A DNA stretch of 64,000 bases, from NCBI GenBank assembly GCA_900766135.1, contig CAAFUF010000038.1, positions 1 through 64,000 of the forward strand. The letters run 5' to 3'. Positions 26,603 through 35,520 of this stretch are shown here, piece by piece; within the stretch, counting starts at the first letter, position 1; every line of letters starts with the position of its first letter. The stretch is from Paenibacillaceae bacterium (lineage in GTDB: Bacteria; Bacillota; Bacilli; Paenibacillales; Paenibacillaceae). The translations under genes and the position numbers were made by a program. The notes below the pieces were generated by a model. The model saw only the letters and a list, made by a program, of their open reading frames with translations, ran no database searches and was not told the origin of the DNA.

Positions 26603-28831
26603 TCAGATTTTTTCGTGGAACGTTCGGTTGATGACGTCGAGCTGCTGTTCCCGCGTGAGTTTAATGAAGTTCACGGCGTATCCCGAGACGCGGATCGTCA
26701 ATTGCGGATACTGCTCCGGATGCTCCATCGCATCCAGCAAGGTATTTTTGTCAAACACGTTGATGTTCAGATGGTGGCCGTCCTTCGCCGCATATCCGTC
26801 CAGAATCGCCGTCAGGTTGCGGACGCGTTCCTGCTCGCTTTTGCCCAGGGCGCCCGGTACGATCGAAAAGGTGTTGGAAATCCCGTCGAGCGCGTACTCG
26901 TAAGGCAGCTTGGCTACCGAAGCCAAGGAGGCGATGGCGCCTTTCTTGTCCCGGCCGTGCATCGGGTTCGCTCCCGGCGCAAAAGGCTCGCCTTGCTTCC
27001 GCCCGTCCGGCGTATTGCCGGTCAGCTTCCCGTAAACGACGTTCGACGTGATGGTCAGCACCGACATCGTCGTTCGGGATTGGCGATAGGTCTGGTGTTT
27101 TTTAAGCTTGCGCATAAAGCGTTTGACCAAATCCACCGCGATCTTGTCGGCCCGGTCGTCGTTATTCCCGTAAGCCGGGTATTCCCCCTCCACGACGTAA
27201 TCGACGGCGATCCCGTCCTCGTCGCGCACCGGCCGAACGGAGGCGTATTTGATGGCGCTCAGCGAGTCGACCGCCACCGATAACCCGGCGATCCCGGTTG
27301 CCATGGTACGCATCGTCTCCTGATCGTGAAGCGCCATTTCCAGCCGTTCGTAGCAATATTTATCGTGCATGTAATGAATGACGTTCAGCGTATGGATGTA
27401 CAGCTCGGCAAGCCATTCCATTACATGATCGAATGCGGCCATCACCTCGTCGTAATCCAGTTTGTCCGAGCGGATCGGCGGCATCGGCGGCGTCACCTGC
27501 ACTTTCATTTTCTCGTCGACGCCGCCGTTGATCGCGTAGAGCAACGCTTTGGCGAGATTTGCGCGCGCGCCGAAAAACTGCATTTGCTTGCCGATCCGCA
27601 TCGCGGAAACGCAACAAGCGATCCCGTAATCATCGCCGAAATGCGGCCGCATGAGATCGTCGTTTTCATATTGGATCGAGCTGGTCTGAATGGTCATGCG
27701 CGCGCAGTATTCCTTGAACTTCTGCGGCAACCGGGTGGACCATAACACGGTCAGGTTGGGCTCCGGCGACGGTCCCAACGTTTGCAGCGTATGCAAGAAT
27801 CGGAACGTATTCTTGGTAACCAGCGGTCGCCCGTCCAGCCCGATGCCGCCCAGCGACTCGGTTACCCAGGTCGGATCGCCGCTGAACAGCTGGTTATACT
27901 CCGGCGTTCTCGCAAATTTCACCATCCGCAGCTTCATGACGAAATGATCGACCAGCTCCTGCGCTTCTTGCTCCGTTAGCTTTCCCGCTTTCAGGTCCCG
28001 GGCGACATAAATGTCGAGAAACGTGGATGTCCGTCCCAAGCTCATAGCCGCCCCGTTTTGCTCCTTGATCGCCGCCAAATACCCGAAATACAGCCACTGA
28101 AAAGCTTCCTGGGCGGTGGTGGCCGGCTTGGAAATATCGTAGCCGTAACTCGCGGCCATTTCGCGCAATTCCCCTAGCGCACGGATTTGCTCCGCGATCT
28201 CCTCGCGGAAGCGGATCACGTCTTCGCTCATCGGCCGCTCGTCGAAGAAGGAAAGCTCATCCTTCTTGTTTTTCACCAGAAAATCCGTGCCATAAAGCGC
28301 AACCCTCCGGTAATCGCCGATGATGCGCCCGCGCCCGTACGCATCCGGAAGCCCCGTAATGACGCCGGATTTCCGCGCCAGCTTCATTGCCGGGGTATAG
28401 GCATCGAATACGCCTTGGTTATGGGTTTTCCGGAAGGTGGAGAAAATTCGCTCGATCTCCGGATCCAGCTTGAATCCGTACGATTCGCAGGCGCTTTCCG
28501 CCATCCGGATTCCGCCATAAGGCTGGAGCGCACGTTTGAACGGCTTGTCCGTTTGCAACCCCACGATCCGTTCTCTCTCTTTGTTCAAATAACCGGGGCC
28601 GTGCGAAGTGATGCCGGATACGATCCGGGTATCCATATCCAGGACGCCGCCTCGTTCCCGCTCTTGTTTGGCCAGTTCCATAAATTGCTTCCAAAGCTCC
28701 TTCGTCGCTTCCGTAGCCCCCGCCAGAAAAGAATCATCTCCCTCATACGGTTCATAATTGAGCTGAATGAACTGGCGAACGTCGACTTCTTCCTGCCAGG
28801 TTCCCGGTGTAAAGCCTTCCCAAGCCTGCAT
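26603..28831 (-). CDS. pflB: Formate C-acetyltransferase (pyruvate formate-lyase)
   Basis: This 742-residue enzyme converts pyruvate and CoA to acetyl-CoA and formate in anaerobic mixed-acid fermentation. The catalytic cysteine pair is C406-C407 in GIACCVSAMRIGK, and the glycyl-radical motif RVSGYAV carries G717 near the C terminus. I chose the ATG at 28831 after AAGGAGG; the frame stays open to 28906 without support. The divergent adhE removes the acetyl-CoA formed. Confidence 0.97.
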   Translation of the reverse strand: MQAWEGFTPGTWQEEVDVRQFIQLNYEPYEGDDSFLAGATEATKELWKQFMELAKQERERGGVLDMDTRIVSGITSHGPGYLNKERERIVGLQTDKPFKRALQPYGGIRMAESACESYGFKLDPEIERIFSTFRKTHNQGVFDAYTPAMKLARKSGVITGLPDAYGRGRIIGDYRRVALYGTDFLVKNKKDELSFFDERPMSEDVIRFREEIAEQIRALGELREMAASYGYDISKPATTAQEAFQWLYFGYLAAIKEQNGAAMSLGRTSTFLDIYVARDLKAGKLTEQEAQELVDHFVMKLRMVKFARTPEYNQLFSGDPTWVTESLGGIGLDGRPLVTKNTFRFLHTLQTLGPSPEPNLTVLWSTRLPQKFKEYCARMTIQTSSIQYENDDLMRPHFGDDYGIACCVSAMRIGKQMQFFGARANLAKALLYAINGGVDEKMKVQVTPPMPPIRSDKLDYDEVMAAFDHVMEWLAELYIHTLNVIHYMHDKYCYERLEMALHDQETMRTMATGIAGLSVAVDSLSAIKYASVRPVRDEDGIAVDYVVEGEYPAYGNNDDRADKIAVDLVKRFMRKLKKHQTYRQSRTTMSVLTITSNVVYGKLTGNTPDGRKQGEPFAPGANPMHGRDKKGAIASLASVAKLPYEYALDGISNTFSIVPGALGKSEQERVRNLTAILDGYAAKDGHHLNINVFDKNTLLDAMEHPEQYPQLTIRVSGYAVNFIKLTREQQLDVINRTFHEKI

Positions 28832-28877
28832 TCGTCGTTTCCTCCTTTTGCGTACTATCCTCATGATTGGGATGCGT

Positions 28878-28906
28878 ATAGTATGGTCTGGCCGCACCAA
28901 GTTCAA
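28878..28906 (-). promoter_or_regulatory. Candidate pflB promoter
   Basis: On the minus strand TTGAAC (28901-28906) and TACTAT (28878-28883) are separated by 17 bp, a good housekeeping-type match 47 bp before the pflB start. No clear Rex or Fnr operator was found. Confidence 0.55.
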
Positions 28907-28918
28907 GGAGGTCCTTCA

Positions 28919-28960
28919 ATGGTTTTTCTGGCGGATTCCGCCAATGGATGCAGGGGATAA
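28919..28960 (+). CDS. Possible 13-codon leader ORF upstream of adhE
   Basis: An excellent ribosome binding site, AAGGAGG with 7-nt spacing, precedes an ATG that opens 13 codons ending in TAA. A small hairpin (GGCGGATTCCGCC) lies inside. It is followed by about 105 nt before adhE. This could be a leader peptide or a chance ORF. Confidence 0.3.
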   Translation: MVFLADSANGCRG

Positions 28961-29065
28961 TAATGCGCCGTCCGGTAAAACTGTACTTGTTTATTTCAAA
29001 TAGGGCCTTGTACGATAATTCGGCCGAAAAATTCACCAAGAGTTGGAGGATGAGGAGGGAAATCG

Positions 29066-31693
29066 ATGGCGGCTAAACCAAGCCAAGCCGAAGATAAAGA
29101 CATTTTGACCGACAAGAAAACCGCCGCGCAGGAGGAAGTCAACCGTCTGGTTGCCCGTGCCAAGGCGGCCCAGGAGAAGTTCCTGCAAATGAATCAGGAG
29201 CAGGTCGATCGTGCGGTACAGGCGATGGCGCTCGCCGGATTGGACAAGCACATGCTGTTAGCCAAAATGGCCGTGGAGGAAACCGGACGCGGCGTTTATG
29301 AAGATAAGATCACGAAAAATATTTTTGCGACCGAATACATTTATCACAGCATTAAAAACGATAAAACCGTTGGCATCATCGAGGAAAATCCTTATGAAAA
29401 TTATCAGCGCGTGGCCGAGCCGGTCGGCATCATCGCCGGCGTAACGCCCGTAACCAACCCGACCTCCACCACGATGTTCAAAACGCTGATCGCCGCGAAA
29501 ACGCGGAACCCGATCATCTTTGCTTTCCATCCTTCCGCGCAAAAGTGCAGCAGCGAATCGGCGAGAATTCTGCACGAAGCCGCCGTGGCCGCAGGTGCGC
29601 CGGAGCATTGCGTGCAATGGATCGAACACCCGTCGCTGGATGCGACGCAGCTGTTGATGAACCATCCCGACGTGGCGCTCGTGCTTGCGACGGGCGGTTC
29701 CGCCATGGTCAAGGCGGCTTACAGCACCGGCAAACCGGCGTTAGGCGTCGGACCGGGGAATGTGCCGTGTTTTATCGAGAAAACGGCGGATCTCCGCCAA
29801 GCCGTTACCGACTTGATCCTGTCCAAAACGTTCGATAACGGCATGATCTGCGCTTCCGAGCAGTCCGTCATCATCGAAGAGCCGGTGTACGACACGGTCC
29901 GCAAAATGATGATCGACAACGGCTGCTACTTCCTAAGCAAGGCGGAAACCGAAGCCGTCTCGAGCCTGGTGATCACCGGGGAGCGTTGCGCCGTCAACGG
30001 CGTCATCGTTGGGCAGCCTGCCCATAAGATCGCCGAGATGGCCGGCTTGCAAGTGCCGAAGCATACGAAGATTCTCGTTGCCGAGCTAAAAGGCGTAGGG
30101 ACGGACCATCCTCTGTCCGCCGAAAAACTGAGCCCCGTGCTGGCCTGCTATAAAGTGAAAACGGCCGAGCAAGGCATCGAACGGGCGGCGGAGATCGTCG
30201 CTTTCGGCGGTCTCGGCCACTCGTCGGTCATCCATTCCAAGGACGAGAACGTGATCGAAGCGTTTGCCGACCGCCTGAAAACCGGACGGGTCATCGTCAA
30301 CTCCCCTTCGACGCACGGGGCGATCGGGGACATCTACAACACGAACCTGCCATCGCTGACCCTGGGCTGCGGTTCGTACGGGCATAACTCGACCACCTCC
30401 AACGTGACGGCGGTCAACTTGATCAACGTCAAGCGCGTCGCCTACCGGACGGTGAACATGCAATGGTTCAAAATCCCGCCGAAGATTTATTTTGAAAAAG
30501 GGGCCACGCAATATCTTGAGAAAATGCCGGGCATTTCCAAAGTGCTGATCGTCACCGACGAAATGATGTTGAAGCTCGGCTACGTGGAGAAGGTCGAATA
30601 CTACCTGCGGAAACGGTCCAAGCCGGTGATGATCGAAATTTTCGCCGACGTCGAGCCGGATCCTTCGGTCGAAACGGTGGAACGCGGCACGCGCATGATG
30701 GAGAGCTTCAAGCCGGACTGCATCATTGCGCTCGGCGGCGGATCGCCGATGGACGCGGCCAAGGCGATGTGGCTGTTCTACGAATATCCGGACACCAGCT
30801 TCCACTCGCTCAAGCAGAAGTTCCTCGATATCCGAAAACGGATCTATAAGTATCCGCGATTAGGGGAAAAGGCGACGTTCGTGGCCATCCCGACGACTTC
30901 GGGGACCGGCTCGGAAGTCACTTCGTTTGCCGTCATCACGGATAAGAAAGAAGGCCATACCAAATACCCGCTGGCCGACTATGAACTGACGCCGGACGTG
31001 GCGATTATCGATCCGGAGTTCGTCTTCTCCCTTCCGAAAACGGCGGTGGCGGACACCGGGATGGACGTGCTCACGCACGCGATCGAGGCTTACGTCTCCG
31101 TCATGGCCAGCGATTATACCGACGGCTTGGCGCTTCATGCCATCAAGCTCGTGTTCCAGTACCTGGAACAGTCCTTCCACACGGGAGACCCGTTGGCACG
31201 CGAGAAAATGCACAACGCCTCGACGATTGCCGGCATGGCGTTCGCGAACGCTTTTCTCGGCATCAACCATAGCCTGGCGCATAAATGGGGAGGCGAATAC
31301 CACACGGCGCACGGCCGGACAAACGCGATCCTGATGCCGCACGTCATTCGGTATAATGCCCAGAAACCTTCCAAATTCGCTTCGTTCCCGAAATACCGTT
31401 ACTTCGTCGCCGACGAGCGGTACGCGGAAATCGCCCGAATGCTGGGTCTCAAGGCGGGAACGATCGAGGAAGGGGTCAACAGTCTGATCGAGGCTGTCCG
31501 CAAGCTGAACCAGTCACTCGGCATTCCGGAGAAATTCCAGGATCTCGGCTTCGACCCGGCCGACTTCGAATCAAAGGTGGACTACCTGGCCGACCGGGCT
31601 TTCGAGGACCAGTGCACGACGGCCAATCCCCGCATGCCATTGGTCGAGGAACTCGCCGATATTTACCGGAACGCGTTTTACGGAAAGTTCTAA
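29066..31693 (+). CDS. adhE: Bifunctional acetaldehyde-CoA/alcohol dehydrogenase
   Basis: This 875-residue fusion has an N-terminal CoA-acylating aldehyde dehydrogenase (about residues 15-440, catalytic cysteine about C262 in NGMICASEQ) and a C-terminal iron-dependent alcohol dehydrogenase (about 470-870, with GGGSPMDAAKAMW and the metal-binding HSLAHKWGG region). It reduces acetyl-CoA to ethanol and regenerates NAD+. GAGGAGG precedes the ATG. It is divergent from pflB-pflA, so the cluster forms a fermentation module. Confidence 0.97.
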   Translation: MAAKPSQAEDKDILTDKKTAAQEEVNRLVARAKAAQEKFLQMNQEQVDRAVQAMALAGLDKHMLLAKMAVEETGRGVYEDKITKNIFATEYIYHSIKNDKTVGIIEENPYENYQRVAEPVGIIAGVTPVTNPTSTTMFKTLIAAKTRNPIIFAFHPSAQKCSSESARILHEAAVAAGAPEHCVQWIEHPSLDATQLLMNHPDVALVLATGGSAMVKAAYSTGKPALGVGPGNVPCFIEKTADLRQAVTDLILSKTFDNGMICASEQSVIIEEPVYDTVRKMMIDNGCYFLSKAETEAVSSLVITGERCAVNGVIVGQPAHKIAEMAGLQVPKHTKILVAELKGVGTDHPLSAEKLSPVLACYKVKTAEQGIERAAEIVAFGGLGHSSVIHSKDENVIEAFADRLKTGRVIVNSPSTHGAIGDIYNTNLPSLTLGCGSYGHNSTTSNVTAVNLINVKRVAYRTVNMQWFKIPPKIYFEKGATQYLEKMPGISKVLIVTDEMMLKLGYVEKVEYYLRKRSKPVMIEIFADVEPDPSVETVERGTRMMESFKPDCIIALGGGSPMDAAKAMWLFYEYPDTSFHSLKQKFLDIRKRIYKYPRLGEKATFVAIPTTSGTGSEVTSFAVITDKKEGHTKYPLADYELTPDVAIIDPEFVFSLPKTAVADTGMDVLTHAIEAYVSVMASDYTDGLALHAIKLVFQYLEQSFHTGDPLAREKMHNASTIAGMAFANAFLGINHSLAHKWGGEYHTAHGRTNAILMPHVIRYNAQKPSKFASFPKYRYFVADERYAEIARMLGLKAGTIEEGVNSLIEAVRKLNQSLGIPEKFQDLGFDPADFESKVDYLADRAFEDQCTTANPRMPLVEELADIYRNAFYGKF

Positions 31694-31705
31694 TTTTACG
31701 CCGCT

Positions 31706-31768
31706 AAAGCCCTCTCTAGCTTACGGTTCTTCGAGTGAAGACCGGCCTCGTAAGCTTGGAGGGCTTTT
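31706..31768 (+). terminator. adhE terminator
   Basis: The long arms 31706-31724 and 31750-31767 (starting AAAGCCCTC, one mismatch and small bulges) are followed by TTTT. Confidence 0.8.
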
Positions 31769-31877
31769 CCCTTGCTATTTTCAACAACCTCGCCTAGGTA
31801 AATTTTGTCATAGACACTCCCGGCGGTCCGTTTTTTATAATCATAAAGGTTCTACATAAACGGGAGGATTTACAACT

Positions 31878-32786
31878 ATGTGGTTTCTGTTTGCTTTATT
31901 GACGTCCTTGGCTTGGGGAGGCGCCGATCTGTTCTACAAAAAAGGCAGTGACAGCCAAGACCCCCATAGCCATCTGAAAATCGTCGTCATGGTAGGTCTC
32001 GTGATGGGGATTCACGGTACGGCTTATCTGCTGATTCGGGGGCTTTCCTTCGATCCGATGGACATGATTCGTTATTTGCCGGTATCGGCGCTGTATATCC
32101 TGTCGATGGCGATCGGTTATTTCGGGCTTCGGTACATCGAGCTTTCGATCGCTTCGCCAGTGCAGAATTCGTCCGGGGCCGTGACGGCGATCCTGCTGTA
32201 TCTGTTTTTTCCCCATGATCTCGGCTGGGTAGAAATTGCGGGGGTAGCGATCATCACCTTTGGCGTGGTGGGGCTGGCGGTTCTGGAGAAGCAGGGGGAG
32301 CGGCTCGCCCTGAAGTCGGGGACGGAGAACGTCAACGCCAAATATCAAATCGGCGTGATGGCGATTACCTTTCCACTGCTGTACTGTCTGCTTGACGGAC
32401 TGGGCACGTTTGCCGACGGAATTTATCTGGACGAGCTGAAGCTGATCGGGGAGGATGCCGCGCTTCTGGCTTACGAGTTCACCTTTTTCCTGTGCGCTGC
32501 GGTGGTCTATTTCTACTTGGTTGCGGTCAAAAAACAGCGGTTCTACTTCTGGAGAGAACGCGTTAAAGGAGTTGCCGCGATCTTCGAGACGGTGGGCCAA
32601 TTCTTCTACGTATTCGCCATGGCCAGCAACGCCATCGTGGCCGCGCCGCTGATCGCTTCGTACAGCGTATTCTCGGTGATTCTGTCCCGCCTGTTCCTCA
32701 AGGAACGGCTCAGCCGGGTGCAATACGCCGTCGTCGTGTTCGTGCTCGCGGGAATTGCTCTGCTCGGCCTGGCGGACGAGCTGTAG
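31878..32786 (+). CDS. EamA/DMT-family transporter
   Basis: This 302-residue protein has about ten membrane helices arranged as two repeats, the EamA drug/metabolite transporter layout. The N terminus MWFLFALLTSLAWGGADLF is typical. GGGAGG precedes the ATG. It stands alone between the adhE terminator and a repeat-rich gap. The substrate is unknown. Confidence 0.85.
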   Translation: MWFLFALLTSLAWGGADLFYKKGSDSQDPHSHLKIVVMVGLVMGIHGTAYLLIRGLSFDPMDMIRYLPVSALYILSMAIGYFGLRYIELSIASPVQNSSGAVTAILLYLFFPHDLGWVEIAGVAIITFGVVGLAVLEKQGERLALKSGTENVNAKYQIGVMAITFPLLYCLLDGLGTFADGIYLDELKLIGEDAALLAYEFTFFLCAAVVYFYLVAVKKQRFYFWRERVKGVAAIFETVGQFFYVFAMASNAIVAAPLIASYSVFSVILSRLFLKERLSRVQYAVVVFVLAGIALLGLADEL

Positions 32787-32860
32787 GAGAGTCGCGGGCA
32801 AGGCGAGACGGGCAGCTAGGCCACCGGATGGACCGGCCGGGAGCTGGCCGCCAGGCAAGG

Positions 32861-33090
32861 GGGACGGGCGCGGTAACGGACCGGGCAACCATCCGGGCGG
32901 CGATCCGGCCGCGGTAACGGACCGTAAGGTCCTTATTCGCCCATTTCCCAGGTATTTCCCGGCGTAACGGACCCCACGGACCTTATTCGGCTTGCGGCAC
33001 TTCATTTCACGGTGATTCCCCTGAAATAAGGTCGTCTCAGTCCGTTACGGCCACGTTGCATCCGCTCGCTTCCCTTTAACGTCTCTGGTG
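32861..33090. repeat. Family B intergenic repeats (GTAACGGAC / CCTTATT units)
   Basis: The GC-rich gap between the EamA gene and mscL holds three related units of the form GTAACGGAC, about 7 bp, then ACCTTATT. Two are on the plus strand (about 32909-32938 and 32963-32990) and one on the minus strand (about 33024-33050). A partial GGTAACGGACC lies near 32871. Each unit has internal complementarity. The rest of 32787-33203 contains no recognisable gene. Confidence 0.55.
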
Positions 33091-33203
33091 TCCGTTAGAC
33101 TCGTAAACTCGAACTCTAGCTCATGATATTTTCTCGCGATGGACTACCCCCGGCTCGCTCATGGTATACTGCAAATAATATGCCGAAAGCGAGGTACTCT
33201 ATC

Positions 33204-33599
33204 ATGTGGAAAGAATTCAGAGCCTTTGCGCTGAAAGGGAACGTGCTTGATCTGGCCATCGGGGTCATTATCGGTGCGGCCTTCGGAAGCATCGTGACCT
33301 CCCTGGTCAACGACATTCTGATGCCGATCGTCGGCTTACTGGCGGGCGGTATTAACTTGAAAGAGTTGCAGTTTCAATATGGGGACACCGTGCTGAAATA
33401 CGGGTCTTTCCTGCAAACCGTCATTGACTTCTTTATCGTCTCCTTCTCCATCTTCCTGTTCGTCAAAGGGATCAACAAACTGCGGCGCAAGGAAAAAGAG
33501 GATCCAAAACTTGAAACACCGCCCGCCCCTTCCAAGGAGGAGGAACTGCTGGCCGAAATCCGCGATTTGCTGAAGCAAAGAGCGTTGGAGGAGAAGTAA
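33204..33599 (+). CDS. mscL: Large-conductance mechanosensitive channel
   Basis: This 131-residue protein forms the pentameric emergency valve of the cytoplasmic membrane. The N-terminal amphipathic helix and pore helix (FALKGNVLDLAIGVIIGAAF) and the second membrane helix (about residues 72-92) are clear. I chose the ATG at 33204, after GCGAGGT, which gives the normal family length. The frame is open upstream to 33123. A terminator follows. Confidence 0.95.
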   Translation: MWKEFRAFALKGNVLDLAIGVIIGAAFGSIVTSLVNDILMPIVGLLAGGINLKELQFQYGDTVLKYGSFLQTVIDFFIVSFSIFLFVKGINKLRRKEKEDPKLETPPAPSKEEELLAEIRDLLKQRALEEK

Positions 33600-33613
33600 C
33601 TCCATTTGCACAA

Positions 33614-33653
33614 AAACCCGTCCGAGCAAATCCAAGCTCGAACGGGTTTCTTT
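33614..33653. terminator. Bidirectional terminator between mscL and ydjI
   Basis: The arms 33614-33627 and 33636-33649 (AAACCCGTCCGAGC against GCTCGAACGGGTTT) are followed by CTTTT on the plus strand and preceded by AAAA, giving a U tract on the minus strand. Confidence 0.8.
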
Positions 33654-33665
33654 TATGCCCTTACC

Positions 33666-34694
33666 TTACGCCAGCTTCTGCCCGCAATTCGGGCAGAAAT
33701 TCGCGCCTACGTTCCTGGCCCCGCAGTTCGGGCAGAAGTTAGGCCGCTTGGAACCTGCGTCGACGGAGGAAGGCGCCGCGGATTGCGGCGGCTGGCCCGA
33801 CCCCGAATTTTGCGGCTGCGGCTGCGGTTGATCTTTCCCCTGGCCCGGTTCTTGATTCAGGTTCTTCATCATTTCCTTGGCCAGGTTCATCCCCATCATC
33901 ATGCCCGCCATGTCCGAAGCCGCCCCGCCGCCTTGCACCTTGCCCGAGGCGATCCCGTCGGTCATGCTGACCTGCTGGTACTTCGGCAGATTGCCGATCA
34001 TTTCATGCGACGCCGTCTTGTTGATCATCTCCTGGATTTCCTTCGGATAACTGAAGCTCATGACCTGGAATCCCGTGATCGCCAGCCCGTCGTCCATCAC
34101 CTGCATATCGAGGTCTTCCTGAATGCCCCGTGCGATATCCACGGCGTTGGCTTGCAGATTAAACATGTCCTTGCCTTCTCGGCTGATCCACTTCATCAGC
34201 AACTGGTCGAGAACGGAGGTAATGCGAAGCTTGACGTCCTCCACCAAATAGCTTTGCTTGATCCCCGCAACCTTATCGATTAAGGTCACGTAGTCATTGA
34301 CCTTGAAGTTAAACGTACCGTTCGCGCGAATCGGCATCCCGCCAGGGAGCTGGGGCGTAGGAATTAACACGGGGTTTTGCGTGCCCCACCGGACGGTAAA
34401 CTCCTTCGTGTTCACGAACAATACCTCAACCCGCATGCCGCTGTTGAAGCCGAACTTGAATCCTTTCAGCGTAGACAGGAACGGCACGATCTCCGAAGCA
34501 ACGTTATATTCGCCTTCCTCCTTGAAAATCCCCTCGATTTTCCCGTTATTGATGAAGACGGCATCCTGCCCTGAACGGATGATCAGCTTACTCCCTTTTT
34601 TGATCTCGCGGTTACTCCATTTCCAGAAAATCATGTCGTCACGGAACTCTTCCCATTCCACGACATTGGCAAATTGGCTCTTAAAAAAACTCAT
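33666..34694 (-). CDS. ydjI: SPFH-domain protein with C-terminal double zinc ribbon (YdjI-like)
   Basis: The protein has about 342 residues. An SPFH/band-7-like region (about residues 20-230) begins after MSFFKSQFANVVEWEEF. A Gly/Gln/Pro-rich linker and two zinc-ribbon knuckles at the C terminus (NFCPNCGARN and NFCPNCGQKL) follow. In B. subtilis, YdjI is the membrane-associated partner that recruits PspA (YdjF) under SigW control. I chose the ATG at 34694; the longer frame lies in the overlapping ydjH tail. It is the last gene of the four-gene operon. Confidence 0.88.
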   Translation of the reverse strand: MSFFKSQFANVVEWEEFRDDMIFWKWSNREIKKGSKLIIRSGQDAVFINNGKIEGIFKEEGEYNVASEIVPFLSTLKGFKFGFNSGMRVEVLFVNTKEFTVRWGTQNPVLIPTPQLPGGMPIRANGTFNFKVNDYVTLIDKVAGIKQSYLVEDVKLRITSVLDQLLMKWISREGKDMFNLQANAVDIARGIQEDLDMQVMDDGLAITGFQVMSFSYPKEIQEMINKTASHEMIGNLPKYQQVSMTDGIASGKVQGGGAASDMAGMMMGMNLAKEMMKNLNQEPGQGKDQPQPQPQNSGSGQPPQSAAPSSVDAGSKRPNFCPNCGARNVGANFCPNCGQKLA

Positions 34695-34713
34695 AGGCTT
34701 CCCGCCCCTTCCG

Positions 34714-35520
34714 TTAAAATGATCCCCGGCTTCCGCTATGCGAGTGTCCGCCGCTGGTCGTTCCACCGCCTCCGCCTCCACCGCTGCCGCCACCGCCGCC
34801 ACCGCTGCTGCTCTCGATCTTCGTTTTCGTTACGGTCGTGCGAAGAAAATTGTCTTGCCGCCAAATGACGCCGGAGTCGCCCGAGTCCTCGTAGGTACGG
34901 TTGTTCCCCGTCCCCCTCCCGCCGCTCCGGAACGCCATCACGCCAACGGCCAACGCTCCGATGACCAGTGCGATCAGAAGTTGAACACGAGTATCAAACA
35001 GGGGGTTATCCGGATTGACCCCCGGTCGGAACCCCATATACCGGTAGGATGTGCGTATGTATTCTTCGAATGCGCCATGATAATCGCCTGCGGTTAGCAG
35101 CGGGGCGATCTTGTTCCGTATTTTGTCCAAACGGCCGTCATCCAGGTATTCCTCGCCTTTATAGAATCCAGCCAGATATAAATCCCGGTTGCGCATATCC
35201 AACGTTAGAATCACGGCGTTGCCATGGGCTTTATCGTACCCCGGAGCTCGCTCGTCATAGAAATCCTCAGTCAACTTGACGACATCCTCATCTTCGGGAT
35301 TATCCGTCGTAAAGACGATGATGTCCGTCTCCCTCTTTGGCCCATATTCATTAGCCAATGCGTTTAAATCCTCGATATATTCCGGATACAGGATATCGGC
35401 TTCGTCGTAAATCAGCTTCTTGTCGGTTGGTGTTTGTTCAGCCCGAGCCGTCAACGGAGTCAGCATCCATAGTGCGATCAGCGTTAGCAACAAATACGTG
35501 GTGATCCATCGCTTGTTCAT
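34714..35520 (-). CDS. ydjH: TPM-domain membrane protein (YdjH-like)
   Basis: The 268-residue precursor has a signal peptide (about residues 1-27, ending ARA), an extracytoplasmic TPM domain (about 40-170, starting LIYDEADILYPEYIEDLN), one membrane helix (about 183-203) and a cytoplasmic tail ending in a long Gly/Ser tract and GSF. The ATG at 35520 follows GGGGAGG and overlaps the ydjG stop by 4 bp (ATGA). TPM proteins of this type (YgcG) serve membrane stress or photosystem repair in other organisms. Confidence 0.87.
   Translation of the reverse strand: MNKRWITTYLLLTLIALWMLTPLTARAEQTPTDKKLIYDEADILYPEYIEDLNALANEYGPKRETDIIVFTTDNPEDEDVVKLTEDFYDERAPGYDKAHGNAVILTLDMRNRDLYLAGFYKGEEYLDDGRLDKIRNKIAPLLTAGDYHGAFEEYIRTSYRYMGFRPGVNPDNPLFDTRVQLLIALVIGALAVGVMAFRSGGRGTGNNRTYEDSGDSGVIWRQDNFLRTTVTKTKIESSSGGGGGGSGGGGGGGTTSGGHSHSGSRGSF

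Noticed and set aside
28832..29065. Rex (TTGTGAA-N6-TTCACAA) or Fnr operator between pflB and adhE
   Set aside because: Partial matches only, such as TTGTACG and ATTCACC; none has the required symmetry.
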